This document shows, in pieces, positions 1 through 11,159 of a stretch of DNA of 64,000 bases; within the stretch, counting starts at the first letter, position 1, and every line of letters starts with the position of its first letter. The notes under the pieces are model-generated. The model had not been told where the DNA came from and did not search any database. It saw nothing but the letters and a program-made list of their open reading frames with translations. Position numbers and translations under genes: made by a program. The DNA is from Macrothele yani (lineage: Eukaryota; Arthropoda; Arachnida; Araneae; Macrothelidae): positions 84,605,127 through 84,669,126 of the forward strand of contig CM077023.1 in the NCBI GenBank assembly GCA_039090855.1, given 5' to 3'.

Positions 1-2083
1 CTACAACAGGAAAAAGACAGTCACCATTTCGCACATTATCAAACTACCAATGCCGTTTTGTTTCTGCCTTCCAGAGGGCGATAGAGAGAAAAAAAGAAAA
101 AGGGAGAGACTATAATAATAATAATTATGTTCGACCTTGGCCTGAAAAAAAAAATAAAAATAAAACGCCTGTCTCCTAGAAAAAAAAAATGGCAGAAGGA
201 GAAGGGGGGATCTGCTTCTTCCGAAGAAGTGGCTAAGCGTAATTATCAGTTTATTCATTCAGAGACAACGCATTAGTGATTAATCACCTTCACTGTCAAC
301 AAGGGTATGATTCGGAGCAGTAACAAATACCATCTACGTTAAACCTTAAAATATGCACATTTTTGTTTGCTTTTTTGAGCAGAACTCTCCGACAATCGCA
401 CCACGACGGGAAAAATTACCTGCATCGAGGATTGATTACTTTCGCGCCATAATAAAGAAGAGGATGCTATTGTCTAGAACTGAATCAAAACCAACAAAGC
501 AGCATGTCTATTGTCAAATGTTGTCAAATAAGCCGATATATTTGGTCAATGCTCCATTCGAAAGGCATGAAACTGTATCTTGGAAATTCTGAGCAGAAAA
601 AAAGGAGGAACTAAAATGGACAGAAAAGAATGATGAGGAAAAACGAAAAAATATTGGAAATCAATGAAGTTCCTCAATAATCTTATTCCTGACTATTCAC
701 AAGTCCTTTCTTTCCCCAGTTCAACGAATAACAGTGGAAGCTGAAGGGCCGAAAAAAAAAAAAGAATAAATAAATAAAAGAGAAGTGAAAGTAAAGGGAC
801 GAGTGGGGAGACGCTGGAATGAGGGCGGAGAGTTTCATTGGTTCTTTTGGATGATAGGAGAGCTGCAAGAGGATGACGGACTGAAGACGTTTGAAAAATG
901 AGCCTGAAATTCTCCAGTTTTAACGGTTGGCCTATCAAATTTCCACTAGGAAGTCTGGGGAACCGTTTTGGTTCAAATTTCCGCGATGTTATACGAGAAC
1001 ACGTCTGAAATAAAAGGAGAGCGATCTAGTGGTCACGGCTATGCCCTAATCGCGATTCCTATAGATCTCCTTTTAGATTACCTCATCTCGGCAACTGTGA
1101 ATTTTATCACACTACAAAAGCCTAATACAGCGAACAGTTCTAAAATGCATGATACCTATTTAACCTACAACTATTTAAATATAAATACCTACAACTAATT
1201 AAATAGCTAGAGGAAGTAGACTTTGTTCACAATTTTTTTAATTATTCGATTCACATCACTGAAAAGTACTCATATGATCATGGAGATTTTTGAATGAGAT
1301 CGAATAAGCGGCATTCATTACTGATGAAATTTTTCGTCAATCCATGCTTCACTGTTTCTAATATGTGCCACCTATAACCAATAGATTGTATGACTTGGAT
1401 CTGTTAGCAACAAATGTAAAAAGTTTCTAAAGGAAACATTATCACGGCGATCTAAAGATTCCTCCCAAGGGCTAATTCCGGTTTTTGGATCCAGTTTTGA
1501 TCAAGAGCAGCAGGAACGCCTTATTTTACCGCTCCCTTGGAGAAAACCATGTTTAAAAATAAGAAGTATATTCCGAAATATTAAGTTCTTTTTCGATAGG
1601 TATAGTTTCATTATTATGGTCATAAAGTACCCCCATTTAAGAGTAAAACCCCTTTCTTGTAGAAGTCCGAAAATCTTGTGTAACATTGAGATTTATCTAT
1701 CGCGCAAGAATTCCCTCTGATCTGAAAATATTCCTGTATTTCATTGATCAGGAATTTACCTTTCATTCTCAAATTTAATCGATTATCCAGCTGGTTAGTC
1801 AAGAACAGCGGCATTTTGCTTTTCCATTGTCCAATTGGATAGTTCGCACCTGTATATCAGAGGAGTAGCTTTGTGCGAAGACAACAGTGTGCACGCTTTT
1901 TCTTTTGACATTCATATTTTTGTTTCGCCGTGGAAGGTAAATCAGAGAGAGAGCAGTTGAAGTAGAATGACTGATGTCTAGATGGTGTTAAGCGGCGCTA
2001 AGGCACTTTTAGTGGTTAGCTGAAAAGAGGAGGAAGACGTAGGAACTTGTTTGGATGATCAGGTATGCAAAATTAAAGAACAC
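1..2083. other. AT-rich stretch without a recognised gene
   Basis: The stretch holds only short open frames (none above 85 codons) full of low-complexity Phe, Lys or Ser runs, and many A or T homopolymers. I see no transposon ends, tRNA-like boxes or protein motifs here. Confidence 0.5.
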
Positions 2084-2091
2084 TGTTTACT

Positions 2092-3517
2092 GCAGTGGCG
2101 GCTCGTGGCAACTGAAACAGATGGGGCCAGTAGCCGAAGTCAAACAGTGAAATAAAAAAAACCTGTCATTATTAGGCCAACTATTCAAACCCCACCCCAC
2201 CCCTACCCCTAAGATTCCTTTACTCTGCCTCTGTTTACCCCCTTGACTCACAATAATGCCCAAATAAGGTAGCAATGTGTCAACTATTGTATTGTACACG
2301 AAAAAAATTTCCTCAGAATAGAATGCATAACTATTAACAGAAAAACGTTAAAACTCCTTAAATAAAATTTTTACCTTAAAACATATGAGCATTAATTTAT
2401 GTTAGTTGTGCTTTGTGTTTCTTCAGATTTCTCAATTGAGGAATAATCACAGGATTCACAGGATAAAAAAATGTAGTGAACAAATAATAACTCCAAATAT
2501 ATGCAGGGAGGAAACGTTTCATGAATTTCGTCCCATATAGAATGAGTACCATACTACCATTTGCATTATTTGAAAGGTTTAACCTTTTTTTAAAGAACTT
2601 GTGAAACCTAAAAACATATATGTCGTCATGTGCAAATTATTCTTACATGTTTTCTTTTATTTATTTATTTTTAACATTGAAAATCATCTTAGTTAAAACT
2701 GAAATTAGTTCTGCAAAGCGTTTGTAAACTTCATACTCTTGGAAACTCAAATTCTTGGGCTGATAAGCACCGAGTTTTTTTAAGTGAAGCTTTTCGACTC
2801 AAATTACTGGGCTGATGAGCACTGTTTTTTTTTAAGTGAAGCTCAAACTAAACATTCTTGGGGTGATAAGCACTGAGTTTTTTTAAGTAAAGCTTTTCTT
2901 CCAGAATTAAAGCCAAGAACGGAGATTTTAACAAAATATCCAATCCATTCATTGTACTCGACAAGCAAAAAAGTCACGACACGAAGGAGCAACACATCAC
3001 CGAGAGAGACACACACAGAAAAAAACAACTAACTGAACTTTGCTACGACATTCAAAACCGTCCCGCCACCTTTGAGCTTGGTCGGGGTAAGCTTCTCTGT
3101 CAACCCACGGAGTTAAGGAAATTGATACACTCCCGGCCAATCAAATTAGCGCGGGGCCAGATCTATCTGGCCTCACAGCTTTTTTGCCCACGCGGTTAAG
3201 ACAGTGTTGTATGTAGGTCTTCATACTGAATGAGACGGAGAGGAAATCGTCTCCTCTTCGCTTGCGTAGTGATGTTACTGGGGCCTGTTGGAGCTGGCCC
3301 CAATAACCTCACACTCGGAACGTGATCTCTTTCCTCGGGGAATAGTTTTTCGTTTTTGAAGGAAACTTTTCCCTTAGGTAATGGTTTTTGAAGGGAAAGG
3401 TTTATCACCATGTAGTTAAGAGAAAAAATAAGAATCAGGGCAAAAAAAAAAAAAAAAAAGTATTTCTAGAAATAGAAATTTTTAGGTGGGGCCTGGCCCC
3501 TAATGACGAACCACCCC
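2092..3517. mobile_element. hAT-like non-autonomous DNA transposon
   Basis: The segment is bounded by a perfect 8-bp direct repeat, TGTTTACT, at 2084-2091 and 3518-3525; 8 bp is the hAT hallmark. The left end begins GCAGTGGCGGCTCGTGG and the right end, reverse-complemented, begins GGGGTGGTTCGTCATT, so the terminal inverted repeats are recognisable but diverged. Both ends also carry a GGGGCCAG block just inside. No transposase frame is visible over 1.4 kb, so it would depend on an enzyme made elsewhere. It contains a 52-bp tandem repeat. The superfamily is inferred from duplication length and end sequence only. Confidence 0.55.
2746..2895 (+). repeat. Tandem repeat, about 52 bp x 3
   Basis: Three diverged units share TGATAAGCAC (at 2761, 2813 as TGATGAGCAC, and 2864) followed by a T-run and AAGTGAAGC. 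Spacing is 52 and 51 bp. It lies inside the hAT-like element. Confidence 0.75.
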
Positions 3518-3569
3518 TGTTTACTGTATGCGAACACACGCGTATCTTGTACGAATGCCCATGCTGCTG

Positions 3570-3773
3570 AGATGGCCACCTGGTGGTCATGATTGAGGCA
3601 CTAGCTTCTGACCATTCGTACGAGCTGAGTTAAGGCCCGAGCCCCGAATGAGGCACAGCTAGTGTGCTTGTCTGGTGGTGCAGAATGAGTCCCTTCCCTG
3701 GAGCCAGTGCACCGAAATAAGGGATGAGAGACTGCTGATAGAACTACAAGTTGTTCACTGTGTTCGTTAAACC
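3570..3773 (+). repeat. SINE-A copy, diverged
   Basis: This is an old copy of the tRNA-derived SINE-A family. The order of conserved blocks matches better copies: a tRNA-like head, the TCTGACCATTCGT block, TGAGGCA, CCCTTCCCTGGA, AGGGATGAGAGACTGCT and finally GTTGTTCAC...CGTTAAACC. The head is badly degraded. Confidence 0.55.
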
Positions 3774-3971
3774 CAGAGACAAGCCAACAGAAAATGCTGT
3801 AAAGATGAGATGATACATTCGCACCACGCAGTAGAGTGTCTCAGAAATCATAAGGGTTCTGTTGCAAAACGAATGTGAAATCCTTTGTTTCGATGGCTCT
3901 TCAAATAAATTTATAGAAGATGGCTACTTCGTCGGAGAAAAAGCAACAGAGGAAAATTAAACAATCGTAAG

Positions 3972-4192
3972 GTTTTGTTTTTTTGATTGGAGGTGTAACG
4001 ACCACCGTGAGCAACTCAATGGTCTATAAGTAGTCGCCCGTCCTTAATTTAAGGACACTGGTTCAAGGGAAGGTAGACAACCAGTGCCGTAAGACAAACA
4101 CAACATCCATGCCTCACCGGGATTCGAACCTGGACCCCTTTTGGACGAATGATCCGAGGCCATCGCTTAGACCACTGCGCCACCGGGACAGC
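3972..4192 (-). repeat. SINE-A copy with target-site duplication
   Basis: A reverse-strand copy of SINE-A, flanked by the 10-bp direct repeat CAATCGTAAG at 3962-3971 and 4193-4202. Read on the minus strand it starts with a tRNA-like head (A box near TGGCGCAGTGG, B box GGTTCGAATCC), continues through TGAGGCATGGATG, the CCCTTGAACCAGTG and TAAGGACGGGCGACT blocks, and ends at CGTTACACCTCCAATC plus an A-rich tail. The duplication shows insertion by target-primed reverse transcription, as expected of a SINE. Confidence 0.85.
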
Positions 4193-4598
4193 CAATCGTA
4201 AGATTGAGTGACATGTGTTTTACGACGTGAATGGAATTTCTGCACAGGCTATCTGCTCAAACAAAAGTATTCCCCTGAGCTCACTCTGTGATTCCTTAGG
4301 AGTAAGACAAAATAGATCTCCTACATCCACCTCAAAATCTTAGGAAAAACGGCGTATTTAAACACACTGGATCGGTGTAACTATATTAATTAGATATGTT
4401 CAATATAAATAATATGTATTATTCTTAGTAGGGAATCGTTTAAAACGACAGAACCGTATTCAAATAAAAATCTGATATTCTTAGCATATGAATTTCATGC
4501 AACATTCTTCTATTTAAAATCGCTCAAATTAAGCAAGTTTAATATAAATTGGTAAAAGTACTTAGTAAGAGCACTTAATAAAAATATATATAATATTT

Positions 4599-4599
<1 letters not shown>

Positions 4600-4641
<42 letters not shown>

Positions 4642-5930
4642 CTCTGATTGTTTCCCCCTAATTCGTTCACCACAATTGTGTTTTTGTTTAGAACTGCACC
4701 ACTGAGTGTAATGCAATTCTTCAAGTGTATAGCCACCACAAGGGGTTTGGTAATAATGCCTCGCTACTGATGTGAGAAACCTTATTTTATTTGCAGCTTT
4801 CTTAATGGGGGATAGAATTACAATAAGATATCTAATATTATATTTCCGGACCACGCATTGCAGCTATTACGCTCTTCCTTTGTCTACTCCTCCGATATTT
4901 AAATAATTTTGTCTCTTCTTCTTCTTCCAACCCTTTTTAGAACCAATTGAGGCTGTAGATTTCCCTAATCTCTTTCCAAATCCGTTCACCACTATTGTGT
5001 TTTTGTTTAGTTTAACTAATTGAGGATATAGGTTTCCCTCATCTCTTTCCAAATTCGTTCACCACTATTGTGTTTTTGTTTAGAACTGCACCACTGAGTG
5101 TAATGCAATTCTTCAAGGGCATAGTCACCACAAGTCGTTTGGTAATGCCTCGTTACTGCTGTGAGAAACCTTATTTTACTTGCTGCTTTCTTAATGGGGG
5201 TTAGAATTACAATAAGATCTGTAATATTATATTTCTGGACAACGCATTGCAGCTATTACGCTCTTCCTTTGTCTGCTTCTCCGATATTTAAATAATTTGT
5301 CTCTTCTTCTTCTTCCAACCCTTTTTATAACCAATTGAGGCTATAGGATTTCCTCAACTCTTTCCAAATGTTCCTGTCTTGGGCTTGTCTATTCTTTCCT
5401 ACAGGTTTGTTTACATCATCCATTCATCTTCCCTCTGGTCTTCCTACTCCTCTCTTCCCTTTATACGGTCTCCATTCTGTTATTATTTTAGTCCATCTAT
5501 TGTTTTCCATTCTTGCTATATGGCCAGCCCATTTCCATTTTAAATTGAGTATCTTTTCACCTATGTCTAAAAATTTTGTTCTGGATCTTATATCTGTATT
5601 CTTTATTCTTTACTTTATCTTGAAGTCTTATATTTATTAGAGATCTTTCCATTTTACGTTGTGTTTTTTGCAATTTGTCAAAGATGTTTTTCTTGATAGG
5701 CCAGGTTTCAGCCCCATATATTATAATGGGTATTATACATTGATTGAAAAGTGTTGCTCTGTTTCCCGGCTTTATTTTACTACATAGAATCTTTTTTCAC
5801 TTCCCAAAAGATGTCCATCTCATTTTTATTCTTCTGTAAATTTCTTCCATAATTCCCTGTTTCTTTGTGGTAATTAATTTTCCAAGGTATATGTATTCTT
5901 CCACATATTCTATTTTTTTTTATCATTTAC
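4600..5930 (-). pseudogene. 3' part of a second LINE family (LINE-2)
   Basis: Reverse-strand translation in several frames gives the end of a non-LTR reverse transcriptase: a YLGKLIT-like segment, a RRIKMRWTSFGK-like segment, then FNQCIIPIIIYGAETW (Y-G-A-E-T-W is the usual landmark after the RT domain), and a basic C-terminus containing RWMD-like residues near 5400. Stops and frameshifts break it. The 3' end runs into an (ATT)n tract near 4605-4640, a tail type common in RTE-like LINEs. The upstream part resumes at 7575 beyond a large insertion. Confidence 0.7.
4662..5345 (-). repeat. Tandem duplication of the LINE-2 3' end, period about 392 bp
   Basis: TTCGTTCACCAC followed by TTGTGTTTTTGTTTAGAAC occurs at 4662 and again at 5054. 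About 280 bp downstream of each is nearly identical, through the CTCTTCTTCTTCTTCCAACC block. A third partial start (CCGTTCACCACTATTG) lies near 4978. The unit is the 3'-terminal region of the LINE, including its 3' untranslated part. Confidence 0.8.
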
Positions 5931-6235
5931 TATGGGCCTCTAGGCACGCTACGCTCGTTTCCAGAGTAGCGCTCGGGCCCTGCAGCCCAATCTCCAAGTA
6001 TAACACATGAAATAAAAACTGGAAAATTCATATAAATTTCAATTTTTATTGCATATCTAAGCAAATAAGGCTTGTTATTCCGAAATTTCAGAGGTTTTTT
6101 TACAGTCGTTAATTTTTGGAAGGTCGGACTTTCGTCGTTTAAACTTATAGCACTTACTAAATTTACCACTAAGGAAAACAAAAGCGGTCCAAACAGCATT
6201 TCCGTAAACCATAAATCGTTATGCTAAACCGTTAA

Positions 6236-6838
6236 GGTGGACGTCAAGTAATTTTGCTTCTTAAACTTCCAATGGAAAAACTTGTACACATCTCCTTGAC
6301 AATTTTTGTGTTCCCAAGGATGAAAATTTGAACATCGATTAAAATAACTTCATATTATAACTTGGAATACTTAATATTTTCTAAAACATAACCATAATTA
6401 TATAAAAAATCAATAACTTTTCCTTTGGTGGTGTTGGAACCAGAAAAAAGATGGCGTGACCGGTACTTTGATGACGTCAGTATACAAACAAATGTTGGAT
6501 TACATAATTATGGTTATGTTTTAGAAAATATTAAGTATTCCAAGTTATAAAATTAAGCTATTTTAATCGAAGTTCAAATTTTCATCCTTGGGAATGCATT
6601 AGTTGTCCAGAAAAAAGATGGCGCGACCTGTACTTTGATGACGTCAGTAGACAAACAAATGTAGGATTGCATAACTATGGTTATGTTTTAGGAAATATTA
6701 AGTATTCCAAGTTATAAAATGAAGCTATTTTAATCGATGTTCAAATTTTCATCCTTGGGAACGCATTAATTGTGAAGAAAATGTGTACAGAAGTTTTTCC
6801 ATTGGAAGCTCAGGAAGCAAAATTACTTGACTTCCACC
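6236..6838. mobile_element. TTAA-flanked foldback MITE with long inverted repeats
   Basis: TTAA lies at both ends (6232-6235 and 6839-6842). The left end begins GGTGGACGTCAAGTAATTTT and the right end is its near-exact inverse. Inverted similarity extends about 180 bp: 6236-6410 pairs with 6660-6838, and part also pairs with an extra inner copy at 6500-6600. Each right-hand copy is preceded by an AAAAAAGATGGCG...GATGACGTCAGTA block. TTAA is the piggyBac-type target, but the termini do not look like a classical piggyBac end, so superfamily is left open. Confidence 0.65.
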
Positions 6839-6851
6839 TTAAACAATTGAG

Positions 6852-6963
6852 ATAGCTTTACCAACAAAACATATGCATAACAAATTATCTGCGTTACCAT
6901 GGCAGCAATAGCTTTACCAACAAAACATATGCATAACAAATTATCTGCGTTACCATGGCAGCA
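6852..6963 (+). repeat. Exact 56-bp tandem duplication
   Basis: ATAGCTTTACCAACAAAACA... through ...TACCATGGCAGCA is repeated without change, starting at 6852 and 6908. Confidence 0.9.
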
Positions 6964-7574
6964 GGTCACGGGACCAGAACGTTCCTCTGTGGTCATCGTG
7001 AAGACAGAGAAGCCGTTCGTTTCTTTCCTTTGCGTTATTGAAAATTGCTTAAAAATCAGAAAATGACTTTTTCTTTTTTTTTTTTTTGTGAAAAAAGGAC
7101 AATAGTTGTAAGTTTATGCTGTAAAAATTGCAATGCGTTATGATTTATAGTTTGCCATATATCCGTTTTTTTTAATGGATCCCATCGCAAAATAGAGAAT
7201 TTTGTGAAATTTAGAAATTTAATTTCTCGTAAACTAAATAGAAATTCAAAAAAAAGGCGACAGGGTGCAAACATTCGGTCATGGCACTACATGCCTACAA
7301 AGTTTCGTGGTTCTGTTGCCGTTAGTGTGTCCGGAACGCGACCTGATAGCACTTTTTTGCTTACCTTAACTTTGAAATACAATAGCTCTTGAAGTATCGC
7401 TAGAATCGAGAAACGGTTTATTTCAGCGTGTTTTCCAAACAATTCTCCACAAACGATGTAAATTTCGTATTTTTGTGTTCAATACGTTTTGCGCTGCAAG
7501 CTAGGAAAGCAAGAGTGTCGCGAAATTTCTAAAACAGCAGCAGCAGCGGCGGCGGCAGTTACTTTTTTTTTTTA

Positions 7575-7770
7575 GAATAGAGAGATTCTATATTTTCTTG
7601 TGTTTCACTATTATTAAGTTGGTTTGACATTATTTTTGTTTTATCAATATGGATTTATAATCCAATTTCTTTTGATAAATCCATTAGTTCTTGTACCATT
7701 TATTTTAATTCTATTAAATAATTTTGTACATTCTTACAAATCCGGTTACCAGTACCGATCTTTCTGCTAT
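7575..7770 (-). pseudogene. Upstream part of interrupted LINE-2
   Basis: The minus strand encodes VQELMDLSKEIGL followed after a stop by IDKTKIMSNQ, the segment that follows the FADD region in LINE reverse transcriptases. It joins in the correct order to the sequence ending at 5930, so the two pieces were one element. Confidence 0.65.
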
Positions 7771-7779
7771 TTTTAAAAA

Positions 7780-8540
7780 TCGATACAGTCACACAGAAGG
7801 TTCAAAATGATTTATGTGTGTGTGTGTGACTACCACGTCTTCCGCAGTCTCTTTAACAATTTCATCCGACTTCCCTACAGCAGACTTATGCATTACATTA
7901 GTGATCTAAAAACTAAACGTAATACGTGTTTCAAAAACAGCAAAATTTGACCTTTCCGAGGTCTGAAAATAACATAAACGCTTTATTACACTTGGGAGCT
8001 CCTTTTATTAAATGGTGAAGGTCGATATCATCAGGAGTGCTCTTTTTTCTCAGTAGGTCTGCCCTTTGGAATAAAAATACCGAGTTTCGTGCATACCTCA
8101 TGTATGCCTTTGTTTCATTTTTGCGTGGTTACTCAGACGCGTCTGTCTGCATGCCATTGGCTTTTGAGGGAAATCAATGCCTCGCAATGCAATATCACCT
8201 AAAAAGAACCAAGAATATGACAACTTAACAGCAGGTTTACATGATGCTCAATATTTTTATCAAATGATGAAGACCTGTTGAGAAAAATATCGCCTGTGTT
8301 TACATCGAAAATCAAATTAAATATCAAAAGGCTAATTTATGCATTTACAGAAGACAAACTGAGGAAAAGAATGACGGTTCTGGTTACATAGACCTTCGCA
8401 AATTTATTAGCAAAAGAAGTAAACTTCAAGTGTAGAAACATACCAATATTTTCAAAAAGCCTTAAAAGATAACTTTTTTTTTCAGCTATATACATGATTT
8501 GGCCATGTAAATACGCACTATTTAATTAAATTATTTTCAC
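7780..8540. other. No recognised feature
   Basis: AT-rich sequence with a short (TG)n tract near 7815. One 63-codon open frame shows no motif I recognise. Confidence 0.5.
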
Positions 8541-8708
8541 AAAATAATAAAACTGTAATAGTAATCCGACTTTATTGGTCTAAAAATAAAAATAAATACT
8601 ACCTTCCTTGAAAAAGCCATCTAGTTGATATGCGAAGCTTGAAAACGTTTATTCTACGTATTCTAACGCCAATAAAGTCGGATTACTTATGCAGTTTTAC
8701 TATTTTAT
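8541..8708. mobile_element. Small MITE with about 38-bp inverted repeats
   Basis: AAAATAATAAAACTG...GTAATCCGACTTTATTGG at 8541-8578 is inverted at 8669-8708 (CCAATAAAGTCGGATTACTT...AGTTTTACTATTTTA) with few mismatches. The interior of about 90 bp has no coding capacity. The target duplication is not clear. Confidence 0.6.
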
Positions 8709-8954
8709 GAATAGTTGGTGTACAGTTACTCGACATTATAAGTTATTTTCTTTACTCTAATATTTGTTTTGATTAAAAGAAAGGGATTTGGAGGGAAATT
8801 TTTGGAGTGTGTGGATCTAAACTCAGTGGTAATAATCTCACAGGTGAAGTGCTTATTTATGAAAAGAAAATTCACTTGAATTATACTTATCTATTTGGTA
8901 AACGTACAAGGTCTGATGAGCCATGCACAAAAAGTTGTGACATTTTTTATTTCT

Positions 8955-9170
8955 GGGTGTTTCCGGGTTTAACGACTCTATCTATGAACACCTATATATA
9001 AGGAGTCACTCGTTTCTAATTCAGAGCGTCCAGTTCCAGAGAAGGGACAGAAAGCCAGTCGTAGTACGACCACACCATCCATGCCACATTTGGGACTGGA
9101 GCCCGAAGCCCAACTGGGCCGATTAGCTATAACCTCGTATTTCTCTGACCACCCAACCACAAGGGACATC
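8955..9170 (-). repeat. SINE-A copy, old and diverged
   Basis: On the minus strand it preserves the SINE-A order: a GGGACTGGAGCCCG head remnant, GGCATGGATGGTGT, CCCTTCTCTGGAACTGGACG, and TCGTTAAACCCGGAAA at the end. Confidence 0.5.
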
Positions 9171-9247
9171 ATTTCACAACTAGTTTGGCTACTGATACTC
9201 TAACCATTCTTCTACGATTGCACAGCTAGTTCATTTGGAGGTAAATC

Positions 9248-10455
9248 TACGCTGCAGAGCAATTAAATTTGAGATACCTGTCTAGTAACGTGTAGCATCA
9301 CCTTTCGCTCTGATGACGGCGGCGATTCGTCTCGGCATGGACTCGACAAGACACCGGAAGTATTGGGAAGCCCAACGCATCCACGACCCCTGAACAAGCT
9401 CACACAGTTCACGAAAATTTGATGGAGGAGGGTCAGAGCCTCAAACATCTCTCTCGATGGCATCCCAGATGTGATCGATGGGATTAAGGTCAGGTGACCT
9501 AGCTGGCCAAGGAAGCGAGGTCACGTCGGAGGTGTGTTCATCCAACCATTCGGATACAATTCGGGAGCGATTTCACGGTGCATTGTCTTGTTGCAGGATG
9601 AAGTCCCCAGTGGGATGTTGAAGACGGACAACGGGAGCAAATGGACGGCCAGAATATCCCGGTAACGTTGACCTGTGAGGGACGATGTCACACGTACCAG
9701 GGGTCCCATTTCAGTCCTCGTAAACAGTCCCCAGACAAGAATGTCACCCCCACCAGCTTGAAGAGTACCTTGCTGGCAAGAAGGATCCATCGCTTCATGT
9801 GGTTTGCGCCGTACTCGTATCCTGCCATCCACATGTACCAACGTGAATCTCGACTCATCAGTCCAGGCAACATTTTTCCACATGTCTAGGGTCCAGTGGC
9901 GATGTTCCCGCGCCCATGCTAATCTTTGCACCCTGTGAGGGGCGGTAATCTCGTGGGACGATGGCTTCTGTACCCCATAGCGAGGAGATGGTTCTGGATG
10001 GTGTGGCTGCTTACACGTTTTTGTTCACCAGCGATGAATTGACGAGTGATTTCTTACACTGTGGCCCGTCTATCCGCTGTTACAATGCGAGCTAGCCGAT
10101 GATGACCCATCCACACGCTGTTGTCCACGGCAGTTGGCCCTTGGAGGGATGGTTTTACCGGATTCGATATACTCACGGTGCACCCGTGACACAGTGGCTC
10201 GTGAAAATCCCAGTGCCTGCACGAGTTCCGAGATGGAGTGACCCATTCCTCGGGCCCCGACAATTTGCCCACGATCAAATGCGCTTAGATCCTTCGTCTT
10301 ACCCATACTGCGTCCAACTCTTACTGATTCCCGTCGCATCACTTCTTATATTGTCGAATCGCTGCACACGTCATGTCGTTTCCGTTTACAGGGCCGCCCA
10401 TAGCGCCACATTTGCATAACGCCAGCTGTCTCTAATTCAATTGCTCTTCAGTGTA
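9248..10455 (-). mobile_element. Tc1-like transposon, degenerate (Tc-a)
   Basis: Terminal inverted repeats of 33 bp lie at 9248-9280 and 10423-10455; they share TACRCTGMAGAGCAATT and end next to TA. The length of about 1.2 kb is normal for Tc1. The single gene runs on the minus strand and is broken, so this copy could not make its own transposase. Confidence 0.85.
9521..10342 (-). pseudogene. Tc1-like transposase, frameshifted
   Basis: The amino-terminal part (10342 down to about 10070) has MGKTKDLSAFDRGQIVGA followed by a helix-turn-helix region (SISELVQALGFSRATVSRV), the DNA-binding half of a Tc1 transposase. Further on, WKNVAWTDESRF carries the first catalytic Asp, and GGGDILVWGLF is the usual segment before the second catalytic region. 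A frameshift near 9600 replaces the expected FQQDNA reading, and the third catalytic region is only found in another frame near 9500. Confidence 0.8.
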
Positions 10456-10707
10456 TTTTAACAGAATTTCTGGGAAATTTATTTCGGACATCAAGATTTA
10501 TAATTAAGCCAAGAAAATGATCAGAGCTTAGTTTGTACCGCGCCGTCCGTTTACTGAGAAATAATCAGAATTGGAACATATATGAAGTACCGTACTTGTA
10601 ACAAAGTTATATTTGAGATAATCGTCGAAACCACAATTAAAAGTGTGTGTTGCCTCTGTCTTTCCCGGAGATGCAAGAACAGCAGCAACTATTAATACAT
10701 TACATTA

Positions 10708-11149
10708 AGTGACGTACTACAGAGGTGAAGCACGTGTTAAGTCGACAAATCTGTAGTGATATTTTTCATCGGTGTAGCTTAGTCGGTTTGAACAATTCAC
10801 TCCTGGACGAGGAGACGCGCTTCGATCTATTTCACCGGCAAATTTGTGTTTTCACATTGGCGCCCGAGCGTAAAAATGGATCAACTGGCCGTTGAGTTCT
10901 TCGAAAAATGTGTGATGTTCGTTCCAAACATCGTCTGGAATTAATGAAAAATTCCTTCTTCGCTTCAAAGAAAAACAAATTAAGAGGGAGATGAGATGTG
11001 ACGTACTACAGAGATGTAGCACGCGTATTAAGTCGACAAAGCTGCAATGATATTTTCCGTTGGTGTAGCTTAGTCGGTTAGAGCAACTCACTCCGGAGCG
11101 AGCAGACGCGAAATTCGATCACCGTCATCGACAAATTCCTGTTTTCATA
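10708..11149 (+). mobile_element. TRIM-B: miniature LTR element with tRNA-like LTRs, old copy
   Basis: Two direct repeats of about 150 bp (10708-10856 and 10997-11149) flank a 140-bp centre. Each begins (T/A)GTGACGTAC and ends near TTTTCA(C/T)A. Immediately after the first repeat is TTGGCGCCCGAGCG, a match to the 3' end of tRNA-Lys and a standard primer-binding site. Just before the second is AAGAGGGAGATGAGA, a purine tract. Inside each repeat, GTGTAGCTTAGTCGG (A box) and a decayed B box (second repeat AAATTCGATCACC) mark a tRNA-like segment. No coding sequence is present. The LTRs differ at many sites, so the insertion is old. Confidence 0.75.
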
Positions 11150-11159
11150 GTTACTGAAG

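Larger units (their letters stand above)
5931..7572. other. 1.6-kb insertion splitting LINE-2
   Basis: LINE-2 coding similarity stops at about 5930 and resumes at about 7575. Both junctions carry a T-run followed by A (TTTTTTTTTA), which could be a target duplication or coincidence in a T-rich target. The outer parts (5931-6230 and 6970-7572) have no recognised protein similarity. The right part ends in a CAGCAGCAGCGGCGGCGGCAG run at about 7531-7558. The centre holds a TTAA-flanked foldback element and a 56-bp duplication. Confidence 0.5.

Noticed and set aside
7531..7558. CAG/GCG triplet run as a coding poly-amino-acid tract
   Set aside because: No extended reading frame surrounds it; it sits at the end of an unclassified insertion in a LINE.
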